This document shows, in pieces, positions 6,513-14,219 of a stretch of DNA of 14,351 nucleotides. The stretch lies in assembly GCA_964448935.1 (NCBI GenBank), contig CAYVBE010000101.1, positions 1 to 14,351 on the forward strand, written 5' to 3'. A program made the translations under genes and the position numbers. The DNA comes from CAYVBE01 sp964448935. GTDB taxonomy: Bacteria > Planctomycetota > Brocadiia > SM23-32. Numbering within the stretch: the stretch's first letter is position 1; each line of letters opens with the position of its first letter. The notes under the pieces were generated by a model that saw only the letters and a program-made list of their open reading frames with translations, searched no databases and was not told where the DNA came from.

Positions 6513-6686
6513 ATGCTGGGAATAGAGGACGCTTGGATCGTGCTGGCCTATCTGTTGTGCATCGCAGGCAGCATTCTCTGCATCGTCTACGGGGCCATCT
6601 GCTGGAACCGAGGCGAGGAGGCCCTGACCGATGAGGACCTCGCATGGGCCAGGGAAGAAGAGGAAGAGATTGAAGAGACGCTGTGA
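6513..6686 (+). CDS. Symporter small accessory protein
   Basis: A 57-residue inner-membrane protein. It begins MLGIEDAWIVLAYLLCIAGS, has one transmembrane helix (about 8-30), then CWNRGEEALTD and a very acidic C-terminal tail (EEEEEIEE). This layout matches small proteins found directly before SSS-type symporters and named symporter small accessory proteins; I recognise it from the pattern and from the symporter 62 bases downstream. GGAGG lies 7 bases before the ATG at 6513; an in-frame start at 6477 overlaps the -10 box and is rejected. It probably helps stability, assembly or activity of the permease; the mechanism is not evident from sequence. Confidence 0.82.
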   Translation: MLGIEDAWIVLAYLLCIAGSILCIVYGAICWNRGEEALTDEDLAWAREEEEEIEETL

Positions 6687-6748
6687 CCCTACGTTGCCGG
6701 GCGCCCCCTTGGGACACACGAGTTTCCTACCCTCCGGAGGACGAACTG

Positions 6749-8581
6749 ATGGAACTGACGCTCCCCCAGATGCTTGTTGTGCTCGTCTACCTGATGGCCA
6801 TTGCCTACCTGGGCTATCGGGGGTATCGCCGGACGAAAACCGCCACGGACTACCTGCTCGCAGGCCGTGAGATCCATCCTTTCGTCATGGCCCTCTCCTA
6901 CGGCGCCACGTTCATCAGCACGTCGGCCATCGTCGGCTTCGGAGGCGTGGCCGGCCTGTTCGGCATGAGCCTGCTGTGGCTCACGTTCCTGAATATTTTC
7001 GTAGGCATCTTCATCGCCTTCGTGTTTTTCGGTGGGCCCACGCGGAAGATGGGCCATCATCTGGACGCGCACACTTTTCCGGAACTGCTGGGGCGCCGGT
7101 TCAACAGCAAGTTCATCCAGGTCTTCGCCGGACTGGTAATCTTTTTCTTCATCCCGCTCTATTCCGCCGCCGTCCTGATCGGGGGCTGTGAGTTCATCGC
7201 CGCCAAATTCGGGTTCTCCTACCAGGTGGCGGTCTTCGTCTTCAGCATCATCATCGCCCTCTACGTGGTGGCGGGCGGCCTGAAAGGCGTCATGTACACG
7301 GATGCCCTTCAGGGCGGGATCATGTTCCTGGGAATGATCATACTTCTGGGTTTCACCTATGCCAAACTCGGGGGCGTGACCAGCGCGCACCAGAGCTTGA
7401 CCAACATATCAGAGCTGGTGCCGGGGTCCCTGGCGTCCATAGGACACCGGGGTTGGACGAGCATGCCGCCGTTCGGGTGGGGCGACGTGAAGTACAACCT
7501 CTGGTGGATCGTGGTGTCCACCATCACCCTCGGGGTCGGCATCGGGGTTCTGGCCCAGCCTCAACTTGTCGTGCGATTCATGACGGTCAAGAGCAAGAAA
7601 CAGCTCAACCGCGCCGTGCTGGTCGGCGGCGTTTTCATTCTCATCATGACCGGCGTTGCCTTCACCGTCGGCAGCCTGTCCAACGCCTTCTTTGCGCGCT
7701 ACGGCAAGCCATTCACCGGAACGATCGCCAGGGTTGTGGACGAAGGCAAAGGGGAGGTCATTCTCCACCTGGCGAAGCAGAACGAAGACGGAGGGTGGGA
7801 GCACATCTTTGACGAAGCCGGAGAGCCCAAGATGCTCCCGGCCTTGCTTGATGCGGAGAATCCGCGGCCGGGCGGCGAGATCGAACAAGAGGGCGAGACC
7901 GTGCCCGTTGTGCAGGGGAGGAGCATTTCCGTCGTATACGCAAAGGGCAATCCGGACCAGATCATACCCACGTACATCACGGCGGCCATGCCCCCCTGGT
8001 TCGGCCTGCTTTTCCTGCTGACGCTACTGGCCGCGGCCATGAGCACGCTGTCCAGCCAGTTTCACGCGCTGGGCACCAGCATCGGCCGGGACGTGTACGA
8101 GCAGGTAACCGGCAGGAAGGGAAAGAGCGTGCTCGTTACGCGGATCGGCATAATCATCGGGATACTCATCGCCGTCACCATCAGCTACACATCGCGGGGC
8201 GGCTACATCATCGCCCGGGCCACGGCCATATTCTTCGGGCTCTGCGCCTCGGCATTCCTGCCGGCGTACCTCGGCGGCCTTTTCTGGAAGCGGATGACTC
8301 GCGCCGGAGCCAAATGGTCCATGGTCACGGGCTTCGCGGTCAGCGCCTTCTGGCTGTTGCTGGTCAAGGCGAAAGAGGCCGGAGCAATCGGACTGGTGCA
8401 GCAACTGACCGACGGTGACACAAGCATCCTCGCCGGCCATCACAACTGGCCTGTGGTGGATCCCCTGGTTATCGCGCTGCCCATCAGCGCCATCGTGGCG
8501 GTCGTCGTTTCCCTGCTGACCAAACCGATGGACGAGGAGCACGTGGACTACTGCTTCGGCGGCCCCAAGCCGGAGGAGTGA
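6749..8581 (+). CDS. Sodium:solute symporter (SSS family)
   Basis: A 610-residue inner-membrane Na+-coupled permease with the LeuT-like fold. Typical SSS features seen: the first helix (5-22) followed by TATDYLLAGREI, the second helix with FISTSAIVGFGG, ALYVVAGGLKGVMYTDALQG (170-189), and AAAMSTLSSQFHALGTSIGRD (428-448). In the last, S432 and T433 align with the Na+-binding Ser/Thr of PutP. The ATG at 6749 has GGAGG 8 bases upstream; the open frame to 6683 overlaps the small accessory gene and is rejected. A hydrophilic insert of roughly 80 residues (about 320-400, rich in Glu, Gly and Pro) lies in the loop before IIPTYITAAMP and is longer than in simple homologues. The solute is unknown: sugars, amino acids and organic acids are all possible. 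Its neighbours are the divergent porin and the downstream IOR/ligase operon. Confidence 0.9.
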   Translation: MELTLPQMLVVLVYLMAIAYLGYRGYRRTKTATDYLLAGREIHPFVMALSYGATFISTSAIVGFGGVAGLFGMSLLWLTFLNIFVGIFIAFVFFGGPTRKMGHHLDAHTFPELLGRRFNSKFIQVFAGLVIFFFIPLYSAAVLIGGCEFIAAKFGFSYQVAVFVFSIIIALYVVAGGLKGVMYTDALQGGIMFLGMIILLGFTYAKLGGVTSAHQSLTNISELVPGSLASIGHRGWTSMPPFGWGDVKYNLWWIVVSTITLGVGIGVLAQPQLVVRFMTVKSKKQLNRAVLVGGVFILIMTGVAFTVGSLSNAFFARYGKPFTGTIARVVDEGKGEVILHLAKQNEDGGWEHIFDEAGEPKMLPALLDAENPRPGGEIEQEGETVPVVQGRSISVVYAKGNPDQIIPTYITAAMPPWFGLLFLLTLLAAAMSTLSSQFHALGTSIGRDVYEQVTGRKGKSVLVTRIGIIIGILIAVTISYTSRGGYIIARATAIFFGLCASAFLPAYLGGLFWKRMTRAGAKWSMVTGFAVSAFWLLLVKAKEAGAIGLVQQLTDGDTSILAGHHNWPVVDPLVIALPISAIVAVVVSLLTKPMDEEHVDYCFGGPKPEE

Positions 8582-8603
8582 TCCGGCCGGCCATCACCGG
8601 GCG

Positions 8604-8619
8604 TTTTGCTTGCGCAAAA
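8604..8619. promoter_or_regulatory. Palindrome over the ior promoter -35
   Basis: TTTTGC (8604-8609) and GCAAAA (8614-8619) are exact complements around TTGC. The palindrome overlaps the predicted -35, where a repressor could block RNA polymerase. It could also be the end of the symporter transcript, but the stem is short and AT-rich. Confidence 0.45.
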
Positions 8620-8637
8620 ATAACCATCCCCTATACT
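8610..8637 (+). promoter_or_regulatory. Promoter of the ior-paaK operon
   Basis: -10 TATACT (8632-8637) with TTGCGC (8610-8615) 16 bases upstream as -35. The same pair of hexamers appears at the fur promoter. Start near 8644, leader about 34 bases. Confidence 0.55.
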
Positions 8638-8677
8638 TTACGGTCTCCATACGTACTTCAACCGTGCAGAGATCCCG

Positions 8678-10462
8678 ATGGCGCAGGCAGCAACCACCGA
8701 ACGCAGACAACTGCTGGCGGGCAACGAAGCCGTTGCCCTGGCGGCACAACATTCCGGCGTGAAAATGGCGACCGGGTACCCCGGAACGCCCAGCACCGAG
8801 ATCCTTGAAACGCTGGCCTCTTTCGGCGACGAGTCCATTGTTATGCGCTGGGCGCCCAACGAGAAGGTGGCCCTGGAGGTGGGACTGGGCTCCGGGTTTG
8901 CGGGCGCCCGCACCCTGGTCACTATGAAGCACGTTGGCGTCAACGTCGCCGCCGACCCACTGATGACGGCGGCTTACACCGGCACCAGGGGCGGCCTGGT
9001 CCTGATCACGGCGGACGACCCCGGCATGCACTCCTCCCAGAACGAGCAGGACAACCGACACTACGCCCGCTTTGCCGGCCTGCCCATGCTGGAACCTTGC
9101 GACAGCCAGGAGACATACGATTTCACGCGTCGGGCCTTCGAGTTGAGCGAACGCTTCCAGAGCATTGTCCTGCTGCGCCTGACCACCCGTATCTGCCACA
9201 GCAAGGGCCTGGTAACACCGAGCGAGCCGGAGCAGGTGGATCGGGAATACCGCTTCGAGCGCGATATACGACGTTTCGTAATGGTACCCGGCAACGCGCG
9301 CAAAAGACATGCGGCTCTGGAGCAAACGCTGGAGCAACTGGAGAGTTTTTCCGAGAACACCGATCTCAACGGCACCGTGACAGGCACAGAGGACGCCGAG
9401 TCAGGCATCGTGGCGGCCGGGGTTGCCTATGAGTACGTGCGCGAGGTGGCCCCCGACGTGCCGGTGTTCAAGGTCGGCATGTGCTGGCCCCTGCCCATCG
9501 AGGGAATCCGACGGTTCCGGGAAGTGGTGGGCGACCTGCTGGTTGTCGAAGAATTGTCCGACTTCATGCTGGAAAACATCCGCGCTGCGGGCATTCCCGC
9601 TCGGGGCAAGGACCGCCCCTTCCGCCTGGGTGAGCTGAGCCCGGATCGGGTCGAGCGGATCATCGCCGGGAAACCGGATTTCCAGCCCGAACCGGAGGCC
9701 GACGTGCCGCCTCCCCGTCCGCCGGTGCTCTGCCCCGGCTGCGGCCATCGCAGCGTTTTTCACGTGCTCAAGAAGCTGGGCCTGCTGGTTACGGGCGACA
9801 TCGGCTGCTACACGTTGGGCGCCCTGCCACCCCTCTCCAACCTGGATACGTGCGTCTGCATGGGGGCCAGCGTCGGCAACGCGCTGGGCATCGAACGCGT
9901 GACCTCCACGGAGGAGGATGCCCGGCAGGTGGTCGCCGTGATCGGCGACAGCACGTTTTTCCACTCCGGACTGACCGGCGTGCTCGATGCCGTTTACAAC
10001 GGAGCCCGGGGAACTCTACTGATTCTCGACAACCGCACGACGGCCATGACCGGCGGGCAGGAGCATCCCGGCACCGGAACGCGGCTCGACGGCAAACCGG
10101 CGCCGGCCATAGACCCGACGGAAGCGTGCCGGGGACTCGGCGTCAAAGACGTCAAGGTCATTGATGCATACGACCGGGAAGGGCTTGAGGCGGGCATTCG
10201 GGACAGTCTGGACCGCGAGGAGTACAGCGTTATAGTCTGCAAGAGGCCCTGCCTTCTGGTTCACGGTCGCTCGGAGACGGCGCGATACCGCGTAGACCCG
10301 GAGAAATGCGAGAACTGCGGCGTGTGCCTGCGCACCGGGTGCCCCGCTCTGCAGCAGGTGGAGGACCACGTGGAGATCAATCATGTTTACTGCGCGGGGT
10401 GCGGCCTGTGCTTCGAGGTGTGCCCCTTCGACGCCATAGAACGGGTGGAAGAGACGCAATGA
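8678..10462 (+). CDS. iorA: Indolepyruvate ferredoxin oxidoreductase, alpha subunit
   Basis: A 594-residue thiamine-diphosphate, iron-sulfur enzyme subunit. With IorB it converts aryl-2-oxoacids (indolepyruvate, phenylpyruvate, hydroxyphenylpyruvate) and CoA to arylacetyl-CoA, CO2 and reduced ferredoxin. The N-terminal part carries MATGYPGTPSTEI and the substrate/CoA-side domains. CPGCGHR (352-358) opens the TPP domain, and the TPP/metal motif runs from GDS (423-425) to N452. Two ferredoxin-type [4Fe-4S] motifs close the protein: C544-x2-C547-x2-C550-x4-C555-P and C572-x2-C575-x2-C578-x3-C582-P. The shortened spacing of the first cluster is normal for this family. The ATG at 8678 has only a weak AGAG upstream. 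The gene overlaps iorB by 4 bases (ATGA). The enzyme class is oxygen-sensitive, which argues for an anaerobe. Confidence 0.94.
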   Translation: MAQAATTERRQLLAGNEAVALAAQHSGVKMATGYPGTPSTEILETLASFGDESIVMRWAPNEKVALEVGLGSGFAGARTLVTMKHVGVNVAADPLMTAAYTGTRGGLVLITADDPGMHSSQNEQDNRHYARFAGLPMLEPCDSQETYDFTRRAFELSERFQSIVLLRLTTRICHSKGLVTPSEPEQVDREYRFERDIRRFVMVPGNARKRHAALEQTLEQLESFSENTDLNGTVTGTEDAESGIVAAGVAYEYVREVAPDVPVFKVGMCWPLPIEGIRRFREVVGDLLVVEELSDFMLENIRAAGIPARGKDRPFRLGELSPDRVERIIAGKPDFQPEPEADVPPPRPPVLCPGCGHRSVFHVLKKLGLLVTGDIGCYTLGALPPLSNLDTCVCMGASVGNALGIERVTSTEEDARQVVAVIGDSTFFHSGLTGVLDAVYNGARGTLLILDNRTTAMTGGQEHPGTGTRLDGKPAPAIDPTEACRGLGVKDVKVIDAYDREGLEAGIRDSLDREEYSVIVCKRPCLLVHGRSETARYRVDPEKCENCGVCLRTGCPALQQVEDHVEINHVYCAGCGLCFEVCPFDAIERVEETQ

Positions 10463-10938
10463 CCGAAACGGTGAATGTGCTGATCGTCGGTGTCGGCGGT
10501 CAAGGTGTCTTGAAGGCCAGTCAGGTGCTGTCGGAAGTGCTCGTGCGGCAGCGCTTCGACGTGAAGCAGAGCGAAGTACACGGCATGTCCCAGCGGGGCG
10601 GCAGCGTGGTCAGCGAGGTACGGTACGGTTCGGAAGTGCACTCCCCTCTCACGCCCTACCGTGCGGCCGACTACATCGTGGCGCTGGACGCCAACGAAGC
10701 GCAGCGGGCGGAGCCGCGCCTGCGGCACAGCGGAGGCCAGATGATCGAGATATCGGAGGAACTGGCCGACCAGATAGAGCATCCTCGGTCGCGCAATATG
10801 GCCGCGCTGGGACGGCTCTCCGCCCTGCTGGAAATCCCCCCAGCCGTCTGGCACGAGGCCATCCGGCGCTGCCTGCCCGCGGGAACCATCGAGACCAACA
10901 TCGCCGCCTTCGAAGCGGGCCGGCATTTCGACAATTGA
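10459..10938 (+). CDS. iorB: Indolepyruvate ferredoxin oxidoreductase, beta subunit
   Basis: A 159-residue gamma-type domain of the 2-oxoacid:ferredoxin oxidoreductase family, partner of IorA. It opens with NVLIVGVGGQGVLKASQVL, then KQSEVHGMSQRGGSVVSEVR (28 residues on), the standard pattern of this subunit. Its ATG at 10459 overlaps the iorA stop by 4 bases, so translation is coupled and the subunit ratio is likely fixed. It is shorter than many IorB proteins, which run near 190-200 residues; the C-terminal end is clean (TIETNIAAFEAGRHF then stop) and no frameshift is visible, so this appears to be a compact natural form. Confidence 0.92.
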   Translation: MTETVNVLIVGVGGQGVLKASQVLSEVLVRQRFDVKQSEVHGMSQRGGSVVSEVRYGSEVHSPLTPYRAADYIVALDANEAQRAEPRLRHSGGQMIEISEELADQIEHPRSRNMAALGRLSALLEIPPAVWHEAIRRCLPAGTIETNIAAFEAGRHFDN

Positions 10939-10954
10939 GTGCAGGGAGGTCAGC

Positions 10955-12250
10955 ATGGAAGAGCTATGGGCCAGGGACAGGATGCCGCGGGAAAAACGCG
11001 AGCAAATCCAGCTCGACAGGCTGCGAAACACCGTTGCCTACGTCCGGGAACACGTGCCCTTCTACCGCCGCAAGATGGAGGAGAAGGGAGTCACAGAGGA
11101 CGACATCGAGTCTCTGACGGACATCCGTAAGCTGCCTTTCACCGTGAAGGACGACCTGCGGGACAACTACCCGTTCGACCTGTTCGCCGTCCCTTTGGAG
11201 AGGATCGTCCGGACGCACTGCTCCAGTGGCACCACCGGCAAGCCGATCGTGGCCGGCTACACGGCACAGGACATAGACGTCTGGAGCGAGGTGATGGCCC
11301 GCACGTTCAACCTCATCGGCATCACCACGCAGGACATCACGCAGGTGGCATGGGGCTACGGGCTGTTCACCGGCGGCCTGGGCGCGCATTACGGCCTGGA
11401 GCGGCTGGGCGCGACGGTGATCCCCATCTCCGGCGGCAACACCGAGAAACAGGTCATGCTCATCCAGGACTTCGGCGTCACCGCGTGGATGGGCACCCCG
11501 AGCTACTGCCTGTACCTGATCGAGGTGGCCGACGAGATGGGCGTGGACCTGAAGGAGACCGACCTGGAGATCGGCATCTTCGGGGCGGAGCCCTGGACCG
11601 AGGAGATGCGCCAGGAGATCGAGGAGCGCATGGGCGTTAAGGCCTACGACATCTATGGGCTGACCGAGATTATCGGGCCGGGCGTCTCCTCCGAGTGCGA
11701 GGCGCAGTCGGGCCTGCACATCTTCGAGGACCACTTCCTGCCGGAACTGATAGACCCGCAGACGCTGGAACCGGCCGAGGATGAGGGCGAACTGGTGCTG
11801 ACCACTATCACGAAGACCGGCATGCCCGTCATCCGTTTCCGAACGCGGGATATCACCCGGCTGCACCGCGACACGTGCGAGTGCGGCCGCACAACTTGCC
11901 GCATGGAACGCGTGACGGGACGCACCGACGACATGCTGATCGTGCGCGGCGTCAACGTTTTCCCCAGCCAGGTCGAGTCCATACTCCTGGGCATCGAGGG
12001 AACCCAGCCGCACTACCAGATCGTGGTCAACCGCGAGGGCGCCCTGGACGACATGGAGGTGCGCGTGGAGGTGGAGGAGAGCTTCTTCACCGACACCGTG
12101 CGGAGCCTGGAGGAGTTCGAGCAGCAGGTCCGCACGAAGATCGAGAACGTGCTGGGCCTCCGGGTGCGCGTCCGCCTGATGGAGCCCGGCTCCATCGAAC
12201 GCAGCATGGGCAAGGCGAAACGCGTTAAAGACCAGCGGAAAAGCGAATAG
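10955..12250 (+). CDS. paaK: Phenylacetate-CoA ligase-type enzyme (first copy)
   Basis: A 431-residue cytoplasmic adenylate-forming enzyme that joins CoA to phenylacetate or another arylacetate with ATP, or makes ATP from the CoA ester in reverse. Motifs: SSGTTGKP (90-97) P-loop, GAEPW (210-214), YGLTE (234-238), RTRD (296-299), GRTDDM (322-327), RGVNVFP (331-337) and the C-terminal K420 in SMGKAKRV, the lysine used for adenylation. Two close cysteines (CECGR, 308-312) match a feature common in this family. The length is normal. GGAGG lies 6 bases before the ATG, and the gap to iorB is 16 bases. It sits with IOR, so arylacetyl-CoA is the expected shared intermediate. Confidence 0.92.
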   Translation: MEELWARDRMPREKREQIQLDRLRNTVAYVREHVPFYRRKMEEKGVTEDDIESLTDIRKLPFTVKDDLRDNYPFDLFAVPLERIVRTHCSSGTTGKPIVAGYTAQDIDVWSEVMARTFNLIGITTQDITQVAWGYGLFTGGLGAHYGLERLGATVIPISGGNTEKQVMLIQDFGVTAWMGTPSYCLYLIEVADEMGVDLKETDLEIGIFGAEPWTEEMRQEIEERMGVKAYDIYGLTEIIGPGVSSECEAQSGLHIFEDHFLPELIDPQTLEPAEDEGELVLTTITKTGMPVIRFRTRDITRLHRDTCECGRTTCRMERVTGRTDDMLIVRGVNVFPSQVESILLGIEGTQPHYQIVVNREGALDDMEVRVEVEESFFTDTVRSLEEFEQQVRTKIENVLGLRVRVRLMEPGSIERSMGKAKRVKDQRKSE

Positions 12251-12262
12251 GAGGTGTGGAGC

Positions 12263-12694
12263 ATGTTTGTAAAGCAACTCTCCGTGTTCATCGAGAACCG
12301 TTCCGGTCGCCTCTCCGCCGCCACGCAAGCGCTGGCGGACAAGGGCATCAACATCCTGGCGCTCAGCCTGGCGGACACGGCCGACTTTGGTATTCTGCGC
12401 ATGATCGTCTCCGACGCGGACGCCGGGCGGGCGGCCCTCAAGGAGGCCGGCTTCACCGTGGTCAGCAACGAGGTGCTGGCCGTCGAGGTGGAGGACCGAC
12501 CCGGCGGTCTGCACACCATCCTGGAAGCGCTGCAGGAAATGGACATCAACGTGGAATACATGTACGCCTTCTCCTCCGTCAAGACCCAAAGAGCCGCCCT
12601 GATCTTCCGATTCGAGGATAACGAGGCGGCGATTGAGGCACTGCAAGAGGCCGGATTCTCGGTCCTTCGCAAGGTGGACGTGCTCGGCGAATAA
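12263..12694 (+). CDS. Tandem ACT-domain protein, likely amino-acid sensor
   Basis: A 143-residue protein built of two ACT domains and nothing else. The first spans about 3-67, the second about 72-140. Each begins with a beta strand followed by the ACT ligand-loop pattern: ENRSGRL (11-17) and EDRPGGL (77-83). ACT pairs bind amino acids at dimer interfaces and control enzymes or regulators. Placed between two arylacetate-CoA ligases, 12 bases after the first and 15 before the second, it probably senses an aromatic amino acid and acts on the ligases or IOR; this is inference from position. GGAGG is 8 bases before the ATG at 12263. A GTG at 12254 lies in that ribosome binding site and is rejected. 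There is no DNA-binding or catalytic part. Confidence 0.85.
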   Translation: MFVKQLSVFIENRSGRLSAATQALADKGINILALSLADTADFGILRMIVSDADAGRAALKEAGFTVVSNEVLAVEVEDRPGGLHTILEALQEMDINVEYMYAFSSVKTQRAALIFRFEDNEAAIEALQEAGFSVLRKVDVLGE

Positions 12695-12709
12695 GCGGGG
12701 AGACGGCTG

Positions 12710-14014
12710 ATGTACATGTGGGACCACCAATACGAGGCCATGCCTCGCGAACAGCTTTACGCCCTTCAGCTTGAGCGGCTGCGCACCACGGTCGCGCGCG
12801 TCTACGCCCATGTTCCCTGTTACCGTCGCAAGATGGTGGCTGCGGGCGTGGAACCGGACGATGTCCGCGCCCTTCAGGACGTCAGGCGACTGCCCTTCAC
12901 CACCAAGGACGACTTCCGGGACAACTACCCCTACGGGCTGTTCGCCGTGCCGCGGCGGGAGGTCGTGCGCACACACGCATCCTCCGGCACCACGGGCAAG
13001 GCCACCGTGGTGGGTTACACACGCCGCGACCTGCAGACTTGGGCCGACCTGGTGGCCCGCGTTCTGGCCATGGCAGGGGTGCGGCAGAACTCCGTCGTCC
13101 AGGTGGCGTTCAGCTACGGCCTGTTCACGGGCGGTTTCGGGCTCCACTACGGCATTGAGCGCGTAGGCGCACAGGTAATACCGGCCGCCGCGGGCAACAC
13201 ACGGCGCCACCTGCAACTGATCCGGGACCTGGGCACCACCCACATCGTCTGCACGCCGTCCTATGCCCTGTATCTATGCGAGACAGCACGGGAACTGGGT
13301 ATAGACCTGCGGCAGGACACCCGGCTGCGGACCGGCTGCTTCGGGGGCGAGCCCTGGTCCGACCACATGAGGGCCCAGATGGAGGATTCCTACGGGCTGG
13401 CCGGCTACGACAACTACGGCCTCAGCGAACTGGTGGGGCCCGGCGTCAGCGGCGAGTGCCCGGCCCGCGACGGCCTCCACATCTTCGAGGACCACTTCTA
13501 CCCGGAAGTCATAGACCCCAACACCGGGGACGTGCTGCCGCCCGGCGAGAAAGGCGAACTCGTCATCACAAACCTGACCCGCGAGGCGCTGCCGGTCATC
13601 CGCTACAGGACGCGGGACATCACCCGTCTGATTGACGAGCCCTGCGAGTGCGGCCGCACATCCAGGCGCATGGCCCGCGTCTCCGGCCGCACCGACGACA
13701 TGCTGATCATCCGCGGCGTCAACGTGTTCCCCACCCAGATCGAGCATGCCTTCCTGGAACTGAAAGGCACCAGCCCCAACTACCAGATCATCGTGGACCG
13801 GCAGGGGGCGCTGGACACGATGGAGGTCAGGATCGAGATCACCGAGGAACTGCTTTCCGACGAGATGAAGGACCTGCGTCGCTTCGAGGAGCAGATTCGT
13901 GACCACCTGAGCGAGAACCTGGGACTGCGACCAAAGGTAACTTTGGTGGAGCCCGGTTCGCTACCCAGACCCGAGGGCAAGGCAGTGCGCGTGATCGACA
14001 GACGCAAGCCTTGA
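12710..14014 (+). CDS. paaK: Phenylacetate-CoA ligase-type enzyme (second copy)
   Basis: A 434-residue paralogue of the upstream ligase, alignable along its whole length. Motifs: SSGTTGKA (91-98), GGEPW, YGLSE, the shared HIFEDHF, RTRD, CECGRTSRR, GRTDDM, RGVNVFP and the catalytic K424 in PEGKAVRV. Differences from the first copy include Lys-Ala for Lys-Pro after the P-loop, AFSYGLFTGG for AWGYGLFTGG, and PEGK for SMGK near the catalytic lysine. These suggest different preferred arylacetates or directions. GGGGAG lies 7 bases before the ATG at 12710; a second ATG at 12716 is possible but further from the site. It is the last gene of the operon; no clear terminator was found after it. Confidence 0.92.
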   Translation: MYMWDHQYEAMPREQLYALQLERLRTTVARVYAHVPCYRRKMVAAGVEPDDVRALQDVRRLPFTTKDDFRDNYPYGLFAVPRREVVRTHASSGTTGKATVVGYTRRDLQTWADLVARVLAMAGVRQNSVVQVAFSYGLFTGGFGLHYGIERVGAQVIPAAAGNTRRHLQLIRDLGTTHIVCTPSYALYLCETARELGIDLRQDTRLRTGCFGGEPWSDHMRAQMEDSYGLAGYDNYGLSELVGPGVSGECPARDGLHIFEDHFYPEVIDPNTGDVLPPGEKGELVITNLTREALPVIRYRTRDITRLIDEPCECGRTSRRMARVSGRTDDMLIIRGVNVFPTQIEHAFLELKGTSPNYQIIVDRQGALDTMEVRIEITEELLSDEMKDLRRFEEQIRDHLSENLGLRPKVTLVEPGSLPRPEGKAVRVIDRRKP

Positions 14015-14081
14015 GTTTCCCGGCCCTCCCGACCGCAATGCCGCTATGATCAAACCCGGTCTGACCGTGCTGTCCTTGGGG

Positions 14082-14110
14082 TTGCAGCGATCGGGGAATG
14101 GTGTTACACT
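14082..14110 (+). promoter_or_regulatory. Promoter of the gene at the right edge
   Basis: -35 TTGCAG (14082-14087), a 17-base spacer and -10 TACACT (14105-14110). Start near 14117, giving a leader of about 100 bases before the ATG at 14220. This separates the last gene from the paaK operon. Confidence 0.6.
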
Positions 14111-14219
14111 CCCGGGTAGTCGGGCACGGAGATGATCTTGTGAAGATAACTCGCCCGTTGTTCTGCCCCATCGCATGAGTCCGCCGAGGACACAACCACA
14201 CTATAGAAGGGAATCGGTC

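Noticed and set aside
6270..6719. N-terminal extension of the porin to the full open frame
   Set aside because: It would bury the signal peptide internally and overlap the accessory protein gene; the GTG at 6269 has a strong ribosome binding site.
8582..8603. GGCCGG-rich sequence after the symporter as a terminator
   Set aside because: Several short self-complementary pieces exist, but no stem of useful length followed by a T-run; any termination signal here is uncertain.
10964..13243. 759-residue open frame antisense to the first ligase, the ACT gene and part of the second ligase
   Set aside because: Striking in length, but it spans three well-supported sense genes in the same relative frame, has a His/Val/Leu/Gly/Gln-biased composition and no domain. 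GC-rich third positions on the sense strand remove stops from the complement.
14015..14081. Rho-independent terminator after the second ligase
   Set aside because: No stable stem with a T-run was found in the 67 bases before the next promoter.
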